The notes under the pieces: model-generated
Seen by the model: only the letters and a program-made list of their open reading frames with translations
What the model was told of the DNA's origin: nothing
Database searches by the model: none
NCBI RefSeq assembly: GCF_002080435.1
Contig: NZ_CP020539.1
Span: forward strand, 832,001 to 896,000
DNA length: 64,000 bases
Origin: Sphingobium herbicidovorans
GTDB taxonomy: Bacteria; Pseudomonadota; Alphaproteobacteria; Sphingomonadales; Sphingomonadaceae
Reading direction: 5' to 3'
Program-made: the position numbers and the translations under genes
Shown: piece after piece, positions 17,494 through 25,582 of the stretch
Layout: each line of letters starts with the position of its first letter
Numbering within the stretch: the stretch's first letter is position 1

Positions 17494-18758
17494 TCAATCC
17501 ACAAACTGGCCGGTGACGGTCGCGGCCTTCGGTACGAGCGCTGCCAAACCATCGGTTTCCAGCCGCGCCAGCGGGATGCGCCATAGATTGACTGCGGCGG
17601 TGCTTTCCGTGCGCACCAGGCGCAGGCCCCAGATGCCCTTTTCATGACCGTAGGAATTGATCCAGTTGCCGCCCACGCCCGGATCATGCTCTGCGATGAT
17701 GATGCGCACCCGGCCATCGGGTTCGGCGGTGAAGCGGTAATTGTTCACCCAGCCATTGCCGTCTTCGAACGTGTCGAGATTTTCCTGCCAGATGTTGCAG
17801 ATCTGGAAGTTCCAATATTCGCATTCGGGGGGATGAATTCCAGCACCAACGCTTCGTCGAGGCGCTTTTCCCACCCGCCAAAGGCGACATGGCGGTCAGG
17901 CACGCCCCCGTTCGACAGATATTGCGCCTGGCTATAGTCGAGCCGGTTGAGCCTGGCCGCGAAATTGCCCTGTGTGCCGTTCCACCAGTTGCGCACAAGT
18001 TCGGCATAGCCAAGCACATTCTGCGCCGCCCAGGCGAGGTTGTTCGCCATCAGGGCGGGCGTCACCGGTTCGGGCGCTGCGCCATCCAGCCGTTCGATGC
18101 GCAGGCCGGGCGCGACTTCCCGCTGCCGGTCGCTCCACACCAGGCGGACCATGATGCAATTGGTGTCGGCTTGCAGTTTCAGCCAGTTCCTGCCCTCACC
18201 GGGATCATTTTGCGACAGGATGATTTCGAACGTGCCGTCGGGTTCGATGTGAAGCTGCTGGCTGCCGAGGAAACCGCTGGTCTTGAGATTGGACGGGTCG
18301 AACTGTTTCAGGCCATCGACGCCCAACTGCGCCCAGTCGCGGGCGCCTGCGTCATCCGGCGCGGGGGCCGTCAGCACGGCGAATATGAAATAGGGAATGG
18401 TGCCGCGCGTGCCGATGATGCGATAATCGCGCGCCTCGTCAAACTGGCACATCAGATGGTCCTGATCGACCGTCTGAACATTGATGGACTGCCGCCATAC
18501 CATGTCGCGCAGGCGGGGGCGCGTCGGTTCGGCATTTTCGATCAGCCGTTCGAAACCGGACCGCGCGACGCGGGTCAGGAACCGATACCATTCCGCCCGG
18601 TCGAGGTCTGACGGATCATCGCCGAACCTGTCTATCATCCGGCCAGCAACCTTCAGAACATCGCAGAAATCGTCCCAGGACTGGCCCGAAACCAGCCGCT
18701 GCGCGGCGCGCGCCTGCACATCGGACGGGGCTTTTGAGTCATTGAGCGCATCGGCCAT
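17494..18758 (-). pseudogene. DUF1214-like protein with internal repeat, one frameshift
   Basis: From ATG 18758, with GAGAGGAT upstream, the frame reads about 310 residues and then shifts at a G6 run (17827-17832; C6 on the coding strand). Inserting one base joins FIPP to ECEYWNFQICNIWQEN and runs to 17494, giving about 421 residues. Two copies of a DUF1214-like unit are visible: EPDGTFEIILSQNDPGEGRN at about 172-191 and EPDGRVRIIIAEHDPGVGGN at about 346-365. The function of this family is unknown. It heads the coupled operon running to 14350, and the intact downstream half suggests a sequencing error or recent mutation. Confidence 0.8.
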
Positions 18759-18922
18759 TGGGACGCATCCTCTCTTTATCTTCTGCGGGGGAAGGTGCCA
18801 TCGCCCCGGCCCGTGCGCCAGCCATTCTTATGTCGATCACGTGCCAATATCCTTCCTGTGTGACGCAAAATGGCCGTGCCTGGCAGGGAAGGCGATCACA
18901 GCTTCGCGAACAGCTTGACTGG

Positions 18923-18944
18923 AAAGTTATAGACCTATAACTTT
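18923..18944. promoter_or_regulatory. Perfect 22-base palindrome, likely operator
   Basis: AAAGTTATAG-AC-CTATAACTTT is an exact inverted repeat with 10-base arms in the 255-base divergent region between the operon starting at 18758 and the gene at 19014. It is AT-rich inside GC-rich surroundings. It is placed to control the gene at 19014 and possibly both directions. The regulator is unknown. Confidence 0.7.
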
Positions 18945-19013
18945 TGGGAATCGGCTGCGGTGCTGTCCCTGGGCGCCACAGGTCGCACCCCTGCGACAGG
19001 AGAAAGGAAAGCC

Positions 19014-20084
19014 ATGTTGAACGATGCGCAAAGGCGGCATTTGTCGAGTATTTTGCAGCCCGTCTCGCCGCCGCGCGAACTGAACGATGTTTTCACCGAG
19101 GATCAGCGCCGCCGTCTGCTGGACGTCGTGCATGGCGGCGCGTGGAAGCTGATCATCGCGCAGCATTTTCCTTCTGCCGAAGCATTGATCGCGACGTTCG
19201 CGGGCGGCTTTCCCGAAGGGTTCGAACCGACGCTGGACATGTTCCTGACGCCGACTTTCCGGGGCTTCTACGCCAATTATTCGACCTGCATGTTTCCTGA
19301 AATCCAGGACACTTTCTATAACCCGACCTTCCTGGAATATGCGAAATCCTATTGGAACGCGGAATATGCCAAGCCGCAGATGATGCTGTTCAACGTGAAC
19401 GGACCCTGCGCGAACAAGGATCCGGGCCATCTGGATTCGCCCAGCTTCCGCGGCGTTCGTTACGAAAACTCGCCGACCTGGCTGTGTTCGATCATGGGCC
19501 GGTCAGGCCTGTTCCAGGACTATCTGATCAAGATGGCGCAGGTCATCACCTGGTTCAGCCACGATCCCAACAGCGGCTTCACCTACTGGCCCAAGGGGCC
19601 GCTGGAAAAGCCCGCCCGCCTGCAGCCGCCGGTCTATAACCGTGGCGTGCTGGTGCAGAATGAGATGTTGGTGCACCGGGGCGAGGCCAATGGCCCGGTC
19701 GAGCGGCAGAATCCAGCGGGCCTGGGTTTCGACTCCTTGTTCAGCGGCGAGCCGGGCAATCCTGACGGCTGGCTGGTCAAGACGGGCGACCAGGTCATCG
19801 AGCGCTATCACACCGATGAACTGCGTTTCCTGGTTCACTGGTCGGCCGAAGTGTTCGAAGATTATGCAGAGTTGAAGAAGAACATGGATGGGTCGGACAA
19901 CCTGACCTATGATCGGGTGTTCGAGACGCTGATCAAGGATGTGCGTTCGCGCGGCATCGAGATCGAAACGCCGACCGATCCGCTCAATGACCCGATGTTC
20001 ATCAAGGCGCTGAACGACGCTTATGATTATGGCGGTCCGGCGGAATATCCGGCCGAAGCGCCGCGCGAAATGGTCGCTGCCTGA
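19014..20084 (+). CDS. Uncharacterised protein, putative HxD...H metal oxygenase (paralogue 1 of 3)
   Basis: I do not recognise this 356-residue family by name. It aligns along its length with the products of 52852-53913 and 54017-55063. Shared blocks are MFLTPTFRG, FNVNGPC, GHLDSPSFRG, GFTYWPKGP and the HRGEANGP segment. His139-x-Asp141, His221 and Arg231 match the HxD...H...R pattern of Fe(II)/2-oxoglutarate oxygenases of the phytanoyl-CoA type, so an oxygenase is a reasonable inference. ATG 19014 has an AGGAGAAAGGAAAG site. It stands alone between a palindromic operator and a terminator. No signal peptide or membrane segment is visible. Confidence 0.75.
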   Translation: MLNDAQRRHLSSILQPVSPPRELNDVFTEDQRRRLLDVVHGGAWKLIIAQHFPSAEALIATFAGGFPEGFEPTLDMFLTPTFRGFYANYSTCMFPEIQDTFYNPTFLEYAKSYWNAEYAKPQMMLFNVNGPCANKDPGHLDSPSFRGVRYENSPTWLCSIMGRSGLFQDYLIKMAQVITWFSHDPNSGFTYWPKGPLEKPARLQPPVYNRGVLVQNEMLVHRGEANGPVERQNPAGLGFDSLFSGEPGNPDGWLVKTGDQVIERYHTDELRFLVHWSAEVFEDYAELKKNMDGSDNLTYDRVFETLIKDVRSRGIEIETPTDPLNDPMFIKALNDAYDYGGPAEYPAEAPREMVAA

Positions 20085-20110
20085 TAGTTGCGGCCTGGCC
20101 AAGGCAAATG

Positions 20111-20140
20111 AGGAGCGTCGCGTTGCGGCGCTCCTTTTTT
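20111..20140 (+). terminator. Rho-independent terminator
   Basis: The stem AGGAGCGtCG / CGgCGCTCCT is followed by six T residues, 27 bases after the stop of the gene at 19014. This is the clearest intrinsic terminator in the window. Confidence 0.85.
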
Positions 20141-20157
20141 GCGTGAGGCGCGGGGGA

Positions 20158-20562
20158 TCAGTCGGCAAGCGTTTCCATGTCGTCATGCCCCCAATAGCCC
20201 TTCAGACTGCTGATCAGCCCTTCGTCGTTGAAGGTGCAGACGTCGAGTGACCGGATCAGCAGGCGCGGGCCGTCATCGGGTTGAAACGTCACCTCGAACA
20301 TCAATGCGGCGGCGTTGGCATGCGATCCCCGGATTGGTGCGACGGGGCGCAACTGCGCGCCGAAGGCGACGGTCGTGGCAAACCAGTCCGCAATCTCGGC
20401 GCCTTTTTTCGGCGGCGATCCAACGGGATCCTCAATCTCTGCGTCGGGTGCGAAAAGAGCGAGGACGCCATCGGCATCACCCTGATTGATCCGGTCGACA
20501 TAGGCCTGGAGCGCCGCGCGCATCTGGGCCTGGCTGGGACAGGACGCGCCGAGGTCGGTCAT
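20158..20562 (-). CDS. Ketosteroid isomerase-like (SnoaL/NTF2-fold) protein
   Basis: The 134-residue protein resembles delta5-3-ketosteroid isomerase. The equivalents of the three catalytic residues of the Pseudomonas enzyme are all present: Tyr21 in QAYVDRIN, Asp45 in EIEDPVGSPP and Asp107 in RSLDVCTF. The C-terminal GYW also fits. The known enzyme moves a double bond in 3-oxo-steroids through a dienolate. Retention of the triad makes double-bond isomerisation likelier than a plain SnoaL role, but the exact substrate is inference. It is transcribed divergently from the SDR at 20731, across an AT-rich region of about 170 bases. Confidence 0.8.
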   Translation of the reverse strand: MTDLGASCPSQAQMRAALQAYVDRINQGDADGVLALFAPDAEIEDPVGSPPKKGAEIADWFATTVAFGAQLRPVAPIRGSHANAAALMFEVTFQPDDGPRLLIRSLDVCTFNDEGLISSLKGYWGHDDMETLAD

Positions 20563-20730
20563 TTTGGCACTTCTCCTTAACGGACGATTTCGCGCATAAT
20601 ATCGCGCAATTTAGCTATATATTTGTGTTTTATACAGCGCTTTGCGTAGAAATATAGGTTAACGATGGCTCAAACGGTTTGCGCAGGCCGTATTTGGTGC
20701 TAATTCGGGTGAAAGTGAGAGGATCAGATC

Positions 20731-21594
20731 ATGGGAAAAAGCGAACGGCCAGTTGCGGTCGTCACCGGCGCCAGCCGTGGCGCGGGCCGCGGGATTGCAG
20801 TTGCCCTGGGTGAGAAAGGCTATCGCGTCTATGTGACCGGGCGGTCCGTTCGCGACGGCGACGCCGAATTGCCGGGCACGATCGGCGCGACGGCGGCGCA
20901 GGTCGATGCAGCGGGCGGCGAAGGGCGCGCGGTTCAGGTCGATCATGCCGATGAAAGTGCTATCGCCGCGCTGTTCGACCGGGTGCGCGAGGAAAGCGGC
21001 CGGCTGGACATATTGGTGAACAACGCCGCCGCGCTGAACGATGATCTGGTCAAGCCCGGTCCCTTCTGGGAGAAATCCACCGGTTTGGCCGATATTTTGA
21101 ACGTCGGCCTGCGGTCGCATTATCTGGCCAGCTGGCATGCCGCGCGCATGATGGTTCCGGCCGGCACAGGGCTGATCGCCTTCACTTCTTCCTTCGGGTC
21201 GGTCTGTTACATGCATGGCGCCGCTTATGGCGCGCAGAAGGCTGGCGTGGACAAGTTCGCTGCCGACATGGGCGTCGATTTTCGAGGCACGGGCGTCGCC
21301 GCCATCGCACTGTGGATGGGGCCGTTGCTGACGGAACGCAGCGCGCGGACGCTGTCGGACCATCCCGAGCAATATGAAAAGTTCATGGCGGACGCGGAAA
21401 CGCCCGAGTTCAACGGACGGGTCATCGCGGCGATCCATGACGATCCAAAGCGCGACGAATTGAACGGCCAGACGTTGATCACGGCGGAAATAGCGCAGCG
21501 TTATGGCATCACCGAATCCGGCGGGCGCACCCCGCCATCCTATCGCGCAATGCTGGGGGAACCCCGCATTCCGCATCCTGCTATCGTGGCTTGA
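20731..21594 (+). CDS. Short-chain dehydrogenase/reductase (SDR)
   Basis: This 287-residue SDR has VTGASRGAGRGIA, LVNNAAAL, a serine-rich FTSSFGSV and YGAQK as the catalytic Tyr-x-x-x-Lys. It carries a C-terminal extension of about 30 residues (GGRTPPSYRAM) beyond the usual core. GAGAGGAT lies seven bases before ATG 20731. It overlaps the frame of the next SDR only by a few bases before that gene's preferred start, so the two are cotranscribed. It probably oxidises or reduces a hydroxyl/keto group on the pathway substrate. The cofactor preference is unclear. Confidence 0.92.
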   Translation: MGKSERPVAVVTGASRGAGRGIAVALGEKGYRVYVTGRSVRDGDAELPGTIGATAAQVDAAGGEGRAVQVDHADESAIAALFDRVREESGRLDILVNNAAALNDDLVKPGPFWEKSTGLADILNVGLRSHYLASWHAARMMVPAGTGLIAFTSSFGSVCYMHGAAYGAQKAGVDKFAADMGVDFRGTGVAAIALWMGPLLTERSARTLSDHPEQYEKFMADAETPEFNGRVIAAIHDDPKRDELNGQTLITAEIAQRYGITESGGRTPPSYRAMLGEPRIPHPAIVA

Positions 21595-21605
21595 GGAGCG
21601 TAAGA

Positions 21606-22358
21606 ATGGACCTGGGACGCCGATTTGCAGGCAAATCGATCATCGTGACCGGCGGCGCGTCGGGCATCGGCCGCGCCACCGCCCTTCGCTTCGCTGCCGA
21701 AGGAGGACGGGTGCTGGCGGTCGATCTGGATGAAAAGGGGCTGGCGACGTTGCAGCAGGAGCAGCCGGGCATCGCAATCCGGGCTGGCTCCGTCGCCGAT
21801 GAAGCAACCGCCCGTGCGGTCGTGGCCCAGTGGGTTGAAGAGGCCGGGCAGCTGGACGTCCTTGTCAACATGGCGGGGATCATCCGGTCTAGCCATGCCG
21901 CGACGACCGATTATGACGCCTTCATGTCTGTCATCGCGGTCAATCTGGGCAGCACTTTCCTGATGTGCCGCGAGGCATTGCCGCATCTGGAAAAGACAGG
22001 GGGCAATATCGTCAACGCCGCCTCCACCTCCAGCCATTTCGGCCACCCGTTCCTGACCGGCTACGCCGCCAGCAAGGGAGCAATAGCCGCCTATACACAA
22101 AGCCTGGCCTGGGAATATGTGAAGCGGGGCGTGCGCGTGAATGCGGTCGCGCCCGGCGGCATCGAAACGCCGCTCGCCAACAGCGTGCAAACCGCCATGG
22201 TGGAAGGCGCGGACTGGGAGTTGTATAATCATCTCAGCCCGATCAAGGGATTTGCCGCCCCCGACAAGATCGCGGGCGTGATCGCCATGCTGGCGAGTGA
22301 GGATGGAGGGCATATGAATGGCGCAATCGTCCGGGTCGATGGGGGCGTCCACGCCTGA
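21606..22358 (+). CDS. Short-chain dehydrogenase/reductase (SDR)
   Basis: This SDR of about 250 residues has VTGGASGIGRATA, an acidic residue after the second strand (LAVDLDE) that suggests NAD over NADP, LVNMAG in place of NNAG, and YAASK as the catalytic pair. It ends GAIVRVDGGVHA. ATG 21606 is preferred, preceded by GAGGAG; a TTG at 21591 is also open. It follows directly on the SDR at 20731 and precedes a TIM-barrel gene, forming a three-gene plus-strand unit. Confidence 0.92.
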   Translation: MDLGRRFAGKSIIVTGGASGIGRATALRFAAEGGRVLAVDLDEKGLATLQQEQPGIAIRAGSVADEATARAVVAQWVEEAGQLDVLVNMAGIIRSSHAATTDYDAFMSVIAVNLGSTFLMCREALPHLEKTGGNIVNAASTSSHFGHPFLTGYAASKGAIAAYTQSLAWEYVKRGVRVNAVAPGGIETPLANSVQTAMVEGADWELYNHLSPIKGFAAPDKIAGVIAMLASEDGGHMNGAIVRVDGGVHA

Positions 22359-22388
22359 AACCTTGGGCCCTACATGGGGGCGGTTGGC

Positions 22389-23186
22389 ATGAAGCGGGCC
22401 GCGCCCTCTTTCTGCCTCGATCACCTCTCGCTCGTCGATCTTGACGCGTTGACGGTGATCGAAGCGGCCGCGCAAGCGGGTTTCGCGGCGGTCAGCCTGT
22501 TCGTCACTCCGGTTCCGATCAGCCCCACGCCTGACCTGCTGGCCGACAAAAGCGCGCGGGCGGCGGTTGCCGATGCCCTTCGCTGCAGCGGCCTGCGGGT
22601 GGGGATAGTCGAACCCTTCATGCTCGACGAGGAGCCGGACTGGCATCTGCTGGAACGCAGCGCCGAACTGGCTGCGGAACTGGGCGGGACGGTCAATATA
22701 TTGGGGCTGGACGAGGATCATGCCCGGTTGCGCGAGTCGCTGGCGCGCATGGTCGATATCTGCCGGAAGGCGGATGTTCCCGCCGTCATCGAAGCCTATC
22801 CGCTCTCCGCAATCCACTCACCCGCACAGGCGCTGGAATTTGCGCGGGCTTTGGGGCCGGAGGTCGGCCTGTGCATCGATACGCTGCACGTTATCCGTAG
22901 CGGCGGCCATTGGGATGACATCGCTGCCCTGCCCCCGGAACGGATACGCCATGTCCAACTGAATGACGGACCGCTGCAAGCGCCGCAGGACAGGGTGAAT
23001 GAGGCCGTGTTCGACCGTCAGCTGCCCGGGCAGGGGGACTTCAACCTGAAGGCATTGCTCCCTATCCTGCCCGATCATGCGACCATAGCTGTGGAAGCGC
23101 CGTCCCGCGCCCAGAGCAAAGGCTCTCCGCACGAGCGGGCGGACATATTGATGCAATCGATGCGTGATTTGTACGCGGCGTCGTGA
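22389..23186 (+). CDS. Sugar phosphate isomerase/epimerase-like TIM-barrel protein
   Basis: The protein of about 265 residues is the third TIM-barrel paralogue. Its likely ligands are Glu in AVIEAYPLS, Asp and His in LCIDTLHVIRSGG, and Glu in IAVEAPS. The blocks HVQLNDGP and RQLPGQGDFNL match the copy at 16216. ATG 22389 has GGGGG eight bases upstream; ATG 22374 is an alternative. It closes the SDR-SDR-TIM unit, and its stop codon lies inside a strong hairpin. Pairing of such isomerases with SDRs also occurs in the 14350-18758 operon, so the two operons may act on related compounds. Confidence 0.86.
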   Translation: MKRAAPSFCLDHLSLVDLDALTVIEAAAQAGFAAVSLFVTPVPISPTPDLLADKSARAAVADALRCSGLRVGIVEPFMLDEEPDWHLLERSAELAAELGGTVNILGLDEDHARLRESLARMVDICRKADVPAVIEAYPLSAIHSPAQALEFARALGPEVGLCIDTLHVIRSGGHWDDIAALPPERIRHVQLNDGPLQAPQDRVNEAVFDRQLPGQGDFNLKALLPILPDHATIAVEAPSRAQSKGSPHERADILMQSMRDLYAAS

Positions 23187-23217
23187 CGGGCGGTTTTTAG
23201 CCTTCCCCGTCACGACG
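23179..23217. terminator. Hairpin between convergent genes
   Basis: CGTCGTGACGGG and CCCGTCACGACG are exact 12-base complements around a 15-base loop containing TTTTT. The stem begins inside the stop region of the TIM-barrel gene and lies just before the minus-strand gene end at 23229. It probably stops transcription from both sides. Confidence 0.65.
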
Positions 23218-23228
23218 TTGCGGGAGGC

Positions 23229-24371
23229 TTATTCCGCAGCCATCGCCGCCTGATCGCGGAAATGCGGGATCACCTTTTCGCCGATGTTGCGGATCGTTTC
23301 CATGATCACCTCATGGGGGATGCCGCCCATCTGGAACATGAAAAGTATCTCGTCCGCGCCAGCGTCACGCAGGCGCTGGACCTGGCGGATGCAGTCATCG
23401 GCATTCCCATAGGCGTCATCGACGACTTCAAAGCTTTCGGTATGGTGGCCGCCGATCGTGATCTTTTCTTCCGACAGCCAGGCGACCGTCTCTTGCTTGT
23501 GGCGTTGCAGCGCGGCGAGGCTTTCGCTGGCGTCCAGATCCTCGACATCGGGGGCAGGGCCGCCCGAATACCAGTGGCCAAGCGATTCAACGAAGAAACG
23601 CTGTCCGCGCAGGCCGATCCGGCGGGCCTTTTCGCGGTCATCCAGCACTACGGCAGGGCAGAGCGCGGCAAGATGCTGGGTCGGGCGGTAGCCGACCTGA
23701 TCTTCAGCCTTCCGGTTGGCGAAAGCCTCGCGATAGATGGCGTTCTTCTGCGCGATGTCGTCGGGTCCGGCAAAGCCCAGCACCAGCGCGCCGATGCCGC
23801 GCGAACCGGCCGTGACCAGCGTGTCGGCGCGGGTGCAGGCCATGTAGATCGGTGGATGCGGATCCTGCATCGGGCTGGGATGGATAGGACGGAAGGGGAT
23901 TTTCACAAACTGGCCGTCATGTTCGATCTCGCCATGTTTGAGGATCTTGGGGATCAGATACATGCTCTCGTCGATCATCGGCGGCAGGTCTTCGAGATTA
24001 TAGCCGAAGGTGCCCGCTTCCTGTTGCGTGCCGCCCTTGCCCATGCCGAAATGGACGCGACCGTTGGACAGGATGTCAAGCGTGGCGATGCGCTCTGCGA
24101 CCTTCACCGGATGGTTCATCGCTGGCGGCAGGCACACGACGCCATGGCCGATGCCGATGCGCGAGGTGCGGCCGGCGAGATAGGCGAGGAAAGTCTCTGG
24201 CGCGGACATATGGGCATATTGGGTCAGCGCGGTGTGTTCGACCGCCCAGATCGTGTCGAAGCCCATTTCCTCGGCGTGGATGGACTGTTCAACGATATCG
24301 CGGAAAACCTGCTGTTCGTTTTCGCGCGAGGTATCGGCCATCTGCGCTTCGTAAATGATCGAGAATTTCAT
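23229..24371 (-). CDS. LLM-class flavin-dependent oxidoreductase
   Basis: The 380-residue protein is luciferase-like. It has MKFSIIYEAQM at the start, EEMGFDTIWAVEHTALTQYA, a segment SRIGIGHGVVCLP, and GRVHFGMGKGG. It would be a flavin-using monooxygenase or oxidoreductase needing reduced FMN (or F420 in other phyla). ATG 24371 has GGAGCAGG upstream and gives the typical MKF start; the frame opens at 24383. It lies downstream of the LuxR and TonB receptor genes on the same strand. The substrate is unknown. Confidence 0.9.
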   Translation of the reverse strand: MKFSIIYEAQMADTSRENEQQVFRDIVEQSIHAEEMGFDTIWAVEHTALTQYAHMSAPETFLAYLAGRTSRIGIGHGVVCLPPAMNHPVKVAERIATLDILSNGRVHFGMGKGGTQQEAGTFGYNLEDLPPMIDESMYLIPKILKHGEIEHDGQFVKIPFRPIHPSPMQDPHPPIYMACTRADTLVTAGSRGIGALVLGFAGPDDIAQKNAIYREAFANRKAEDQVGYRPTQHLAALCPAVVLDDREKARRIGLRGQRFFVESLGHWYSGGPAPDVEDLDASESLAALQRHKQETVAWLSEEKITIGGHHTESFEVVDDAYGNADDCIRQVQRLRDAGADEILFMFQMGGIPHEVIMETIRNIGEKVIPHFRDQAAMAAE

Positions 24372-24446
24372 CGCCTGCTCCACATATTTTCTCTTTGATG
24401 GCGCGAGGCTATGCCGGGACGACGATCAGGGCATCATCCAAATGGA

Positions 24447-25520
24447 TCAGATTTCATATTCGCCGCCGACCGTTCGGAGGAGTGTCACGAGCTGCACCTG
24501 GCGGTGCGTGTCGGTCTTGGCGAATATCGCGCGCAGGTGCGACCGGGCGGTGTTGTATGCGATGCCGATCGCGTCCGCGGCATCCGCAAGCGTAGCGCCC
24601 TGTGCAAGATGCAGGGCCAGCCCGGCTTCGGCGCGGGTCAGCTGGAATCGTTCGCGCAACGCTTCTTCGGATGGGCCTGCCGGATGGCTGGGATCGGCGA
24701 TGAACAGGGCCAGCCAGGCGCCATCGCCATAGGCGGAGGAAGGTACGGCGCGGGCGCGGGCATGCAGTGCTGGCCCCGTGGCGGTCGCGACGTCGAACAG
24801 GATTTCCTCGCCGAGCGGTGGAGGGCTGGCGAGGATGCGGCTGATTGTCGTGGCGGCTGATCCGGTTCGCGGTTCCAGCCTGTCGTTGCGTTCAGTTATG
24901 ACTTCGCCTTCCTCCAGCATCCGCATGGCGACCGCATTGCGTCGCAGGATGCGTCCTTCGCGATCGAGGATCAGCGTGGCGACGGCCAGACCGGCCATCG
25001 CGCTGCTGAATAGCTGGCTTTCGGCCTGGGTGGTGGTGAGACGCGCGTGCAGGTCCAGCGCGATACGCAGGTGCGGGATGAGGCGCGTGAGCAACGTCCT
25101 TTCAGCATCGCCGAAGGGCGGATCGGCATTGTCCCGCGTCAGGCGCAGGCGGACCGCGACGTCCGGGGGGCGGTGGAGATCGACGCCCAGTATCTCTTCG
25201 CTGTGGGCCACGCCCAGCCAGTCGCGAAAGCGCGCCGGGATGTGGCTGACAAAGTCGCGGAACGACACGACCTGTCCTTCGGGCAGGCCGACAAAGGGGT
25301 CGGCCTGCGAGATCTTTTGATATTCCTGCGTGCGTTCCGGGTCCGCGCCGGGCGTGACATGGGCGTCGATGCCCGCATGCCCCCGGCCGATCAACAGCGT
25401 GGCGAAGGTCGTGTTTGTCGCTGTCGCGAGCGCACGGAGAAAGCCTTCCCAGGGCGGCGCCCGTGTCAGCCCGCCATAAAGGGTTTCCAGCAGGTCGGCA
25501 AAGGCAGTGTCATCGGCCAT
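24447..25520 (-). CDS. LuxR-type helix-turn-helix transcriptional regulator
   Basis: The 357-residue protein has a C-terminal LuxR/FixJ helix-turn-helix (LTRAEAGLALHLAQGATLAD, then IAYNTARSHLRAIFAKT, about residues 292-345). The long N-terminal region has a PAS-like part (LILDREGRILRRNAVAMRML, about 195-215). No acyl-homoserine-lactone domain or response-regulator receiver domain is visible. It lies between the TonB receptor and the flavin oxidoreductase genes on the same strand. It may sense the substrate and control their expression. Confidence 0.88.
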   Translation of the reverse strand: MADDTAFADLLETLYGGLTRAPPWEGFLRALATATNTTFATLLIGRGHAGIDAHVTPGADPERTQEYQKISQADPFVGLPEGQVVSFRDFVSHIPARFRDWLGVAHSEEILGVDLHRPPDVAVRLRLTRDNADPPFGDAERTLLTRLIPHLRIALDLHARLTTTQAESQLFSSAMAGLAVATLILDREGRILRRNAVAMRMLEEGEVITERNDRLEPRTGSAATTISRILASPPPLGEEILFDVATATGPALHARARAVPSSAYGDGAWLALFIADPSHPAGPSEEALRERFQLTRAEAGLALHLAQGATLADAADAIGIAYNTARSHLRAIFAKTDTHRQVQLVTLLRTVGGEYEI

Positions 25521-25582
25521 CGATCAGATCATCCGCCTGTGCCGCGACGGTGGCCAGCACCGTCGCGGTTATGACCCCAGGT

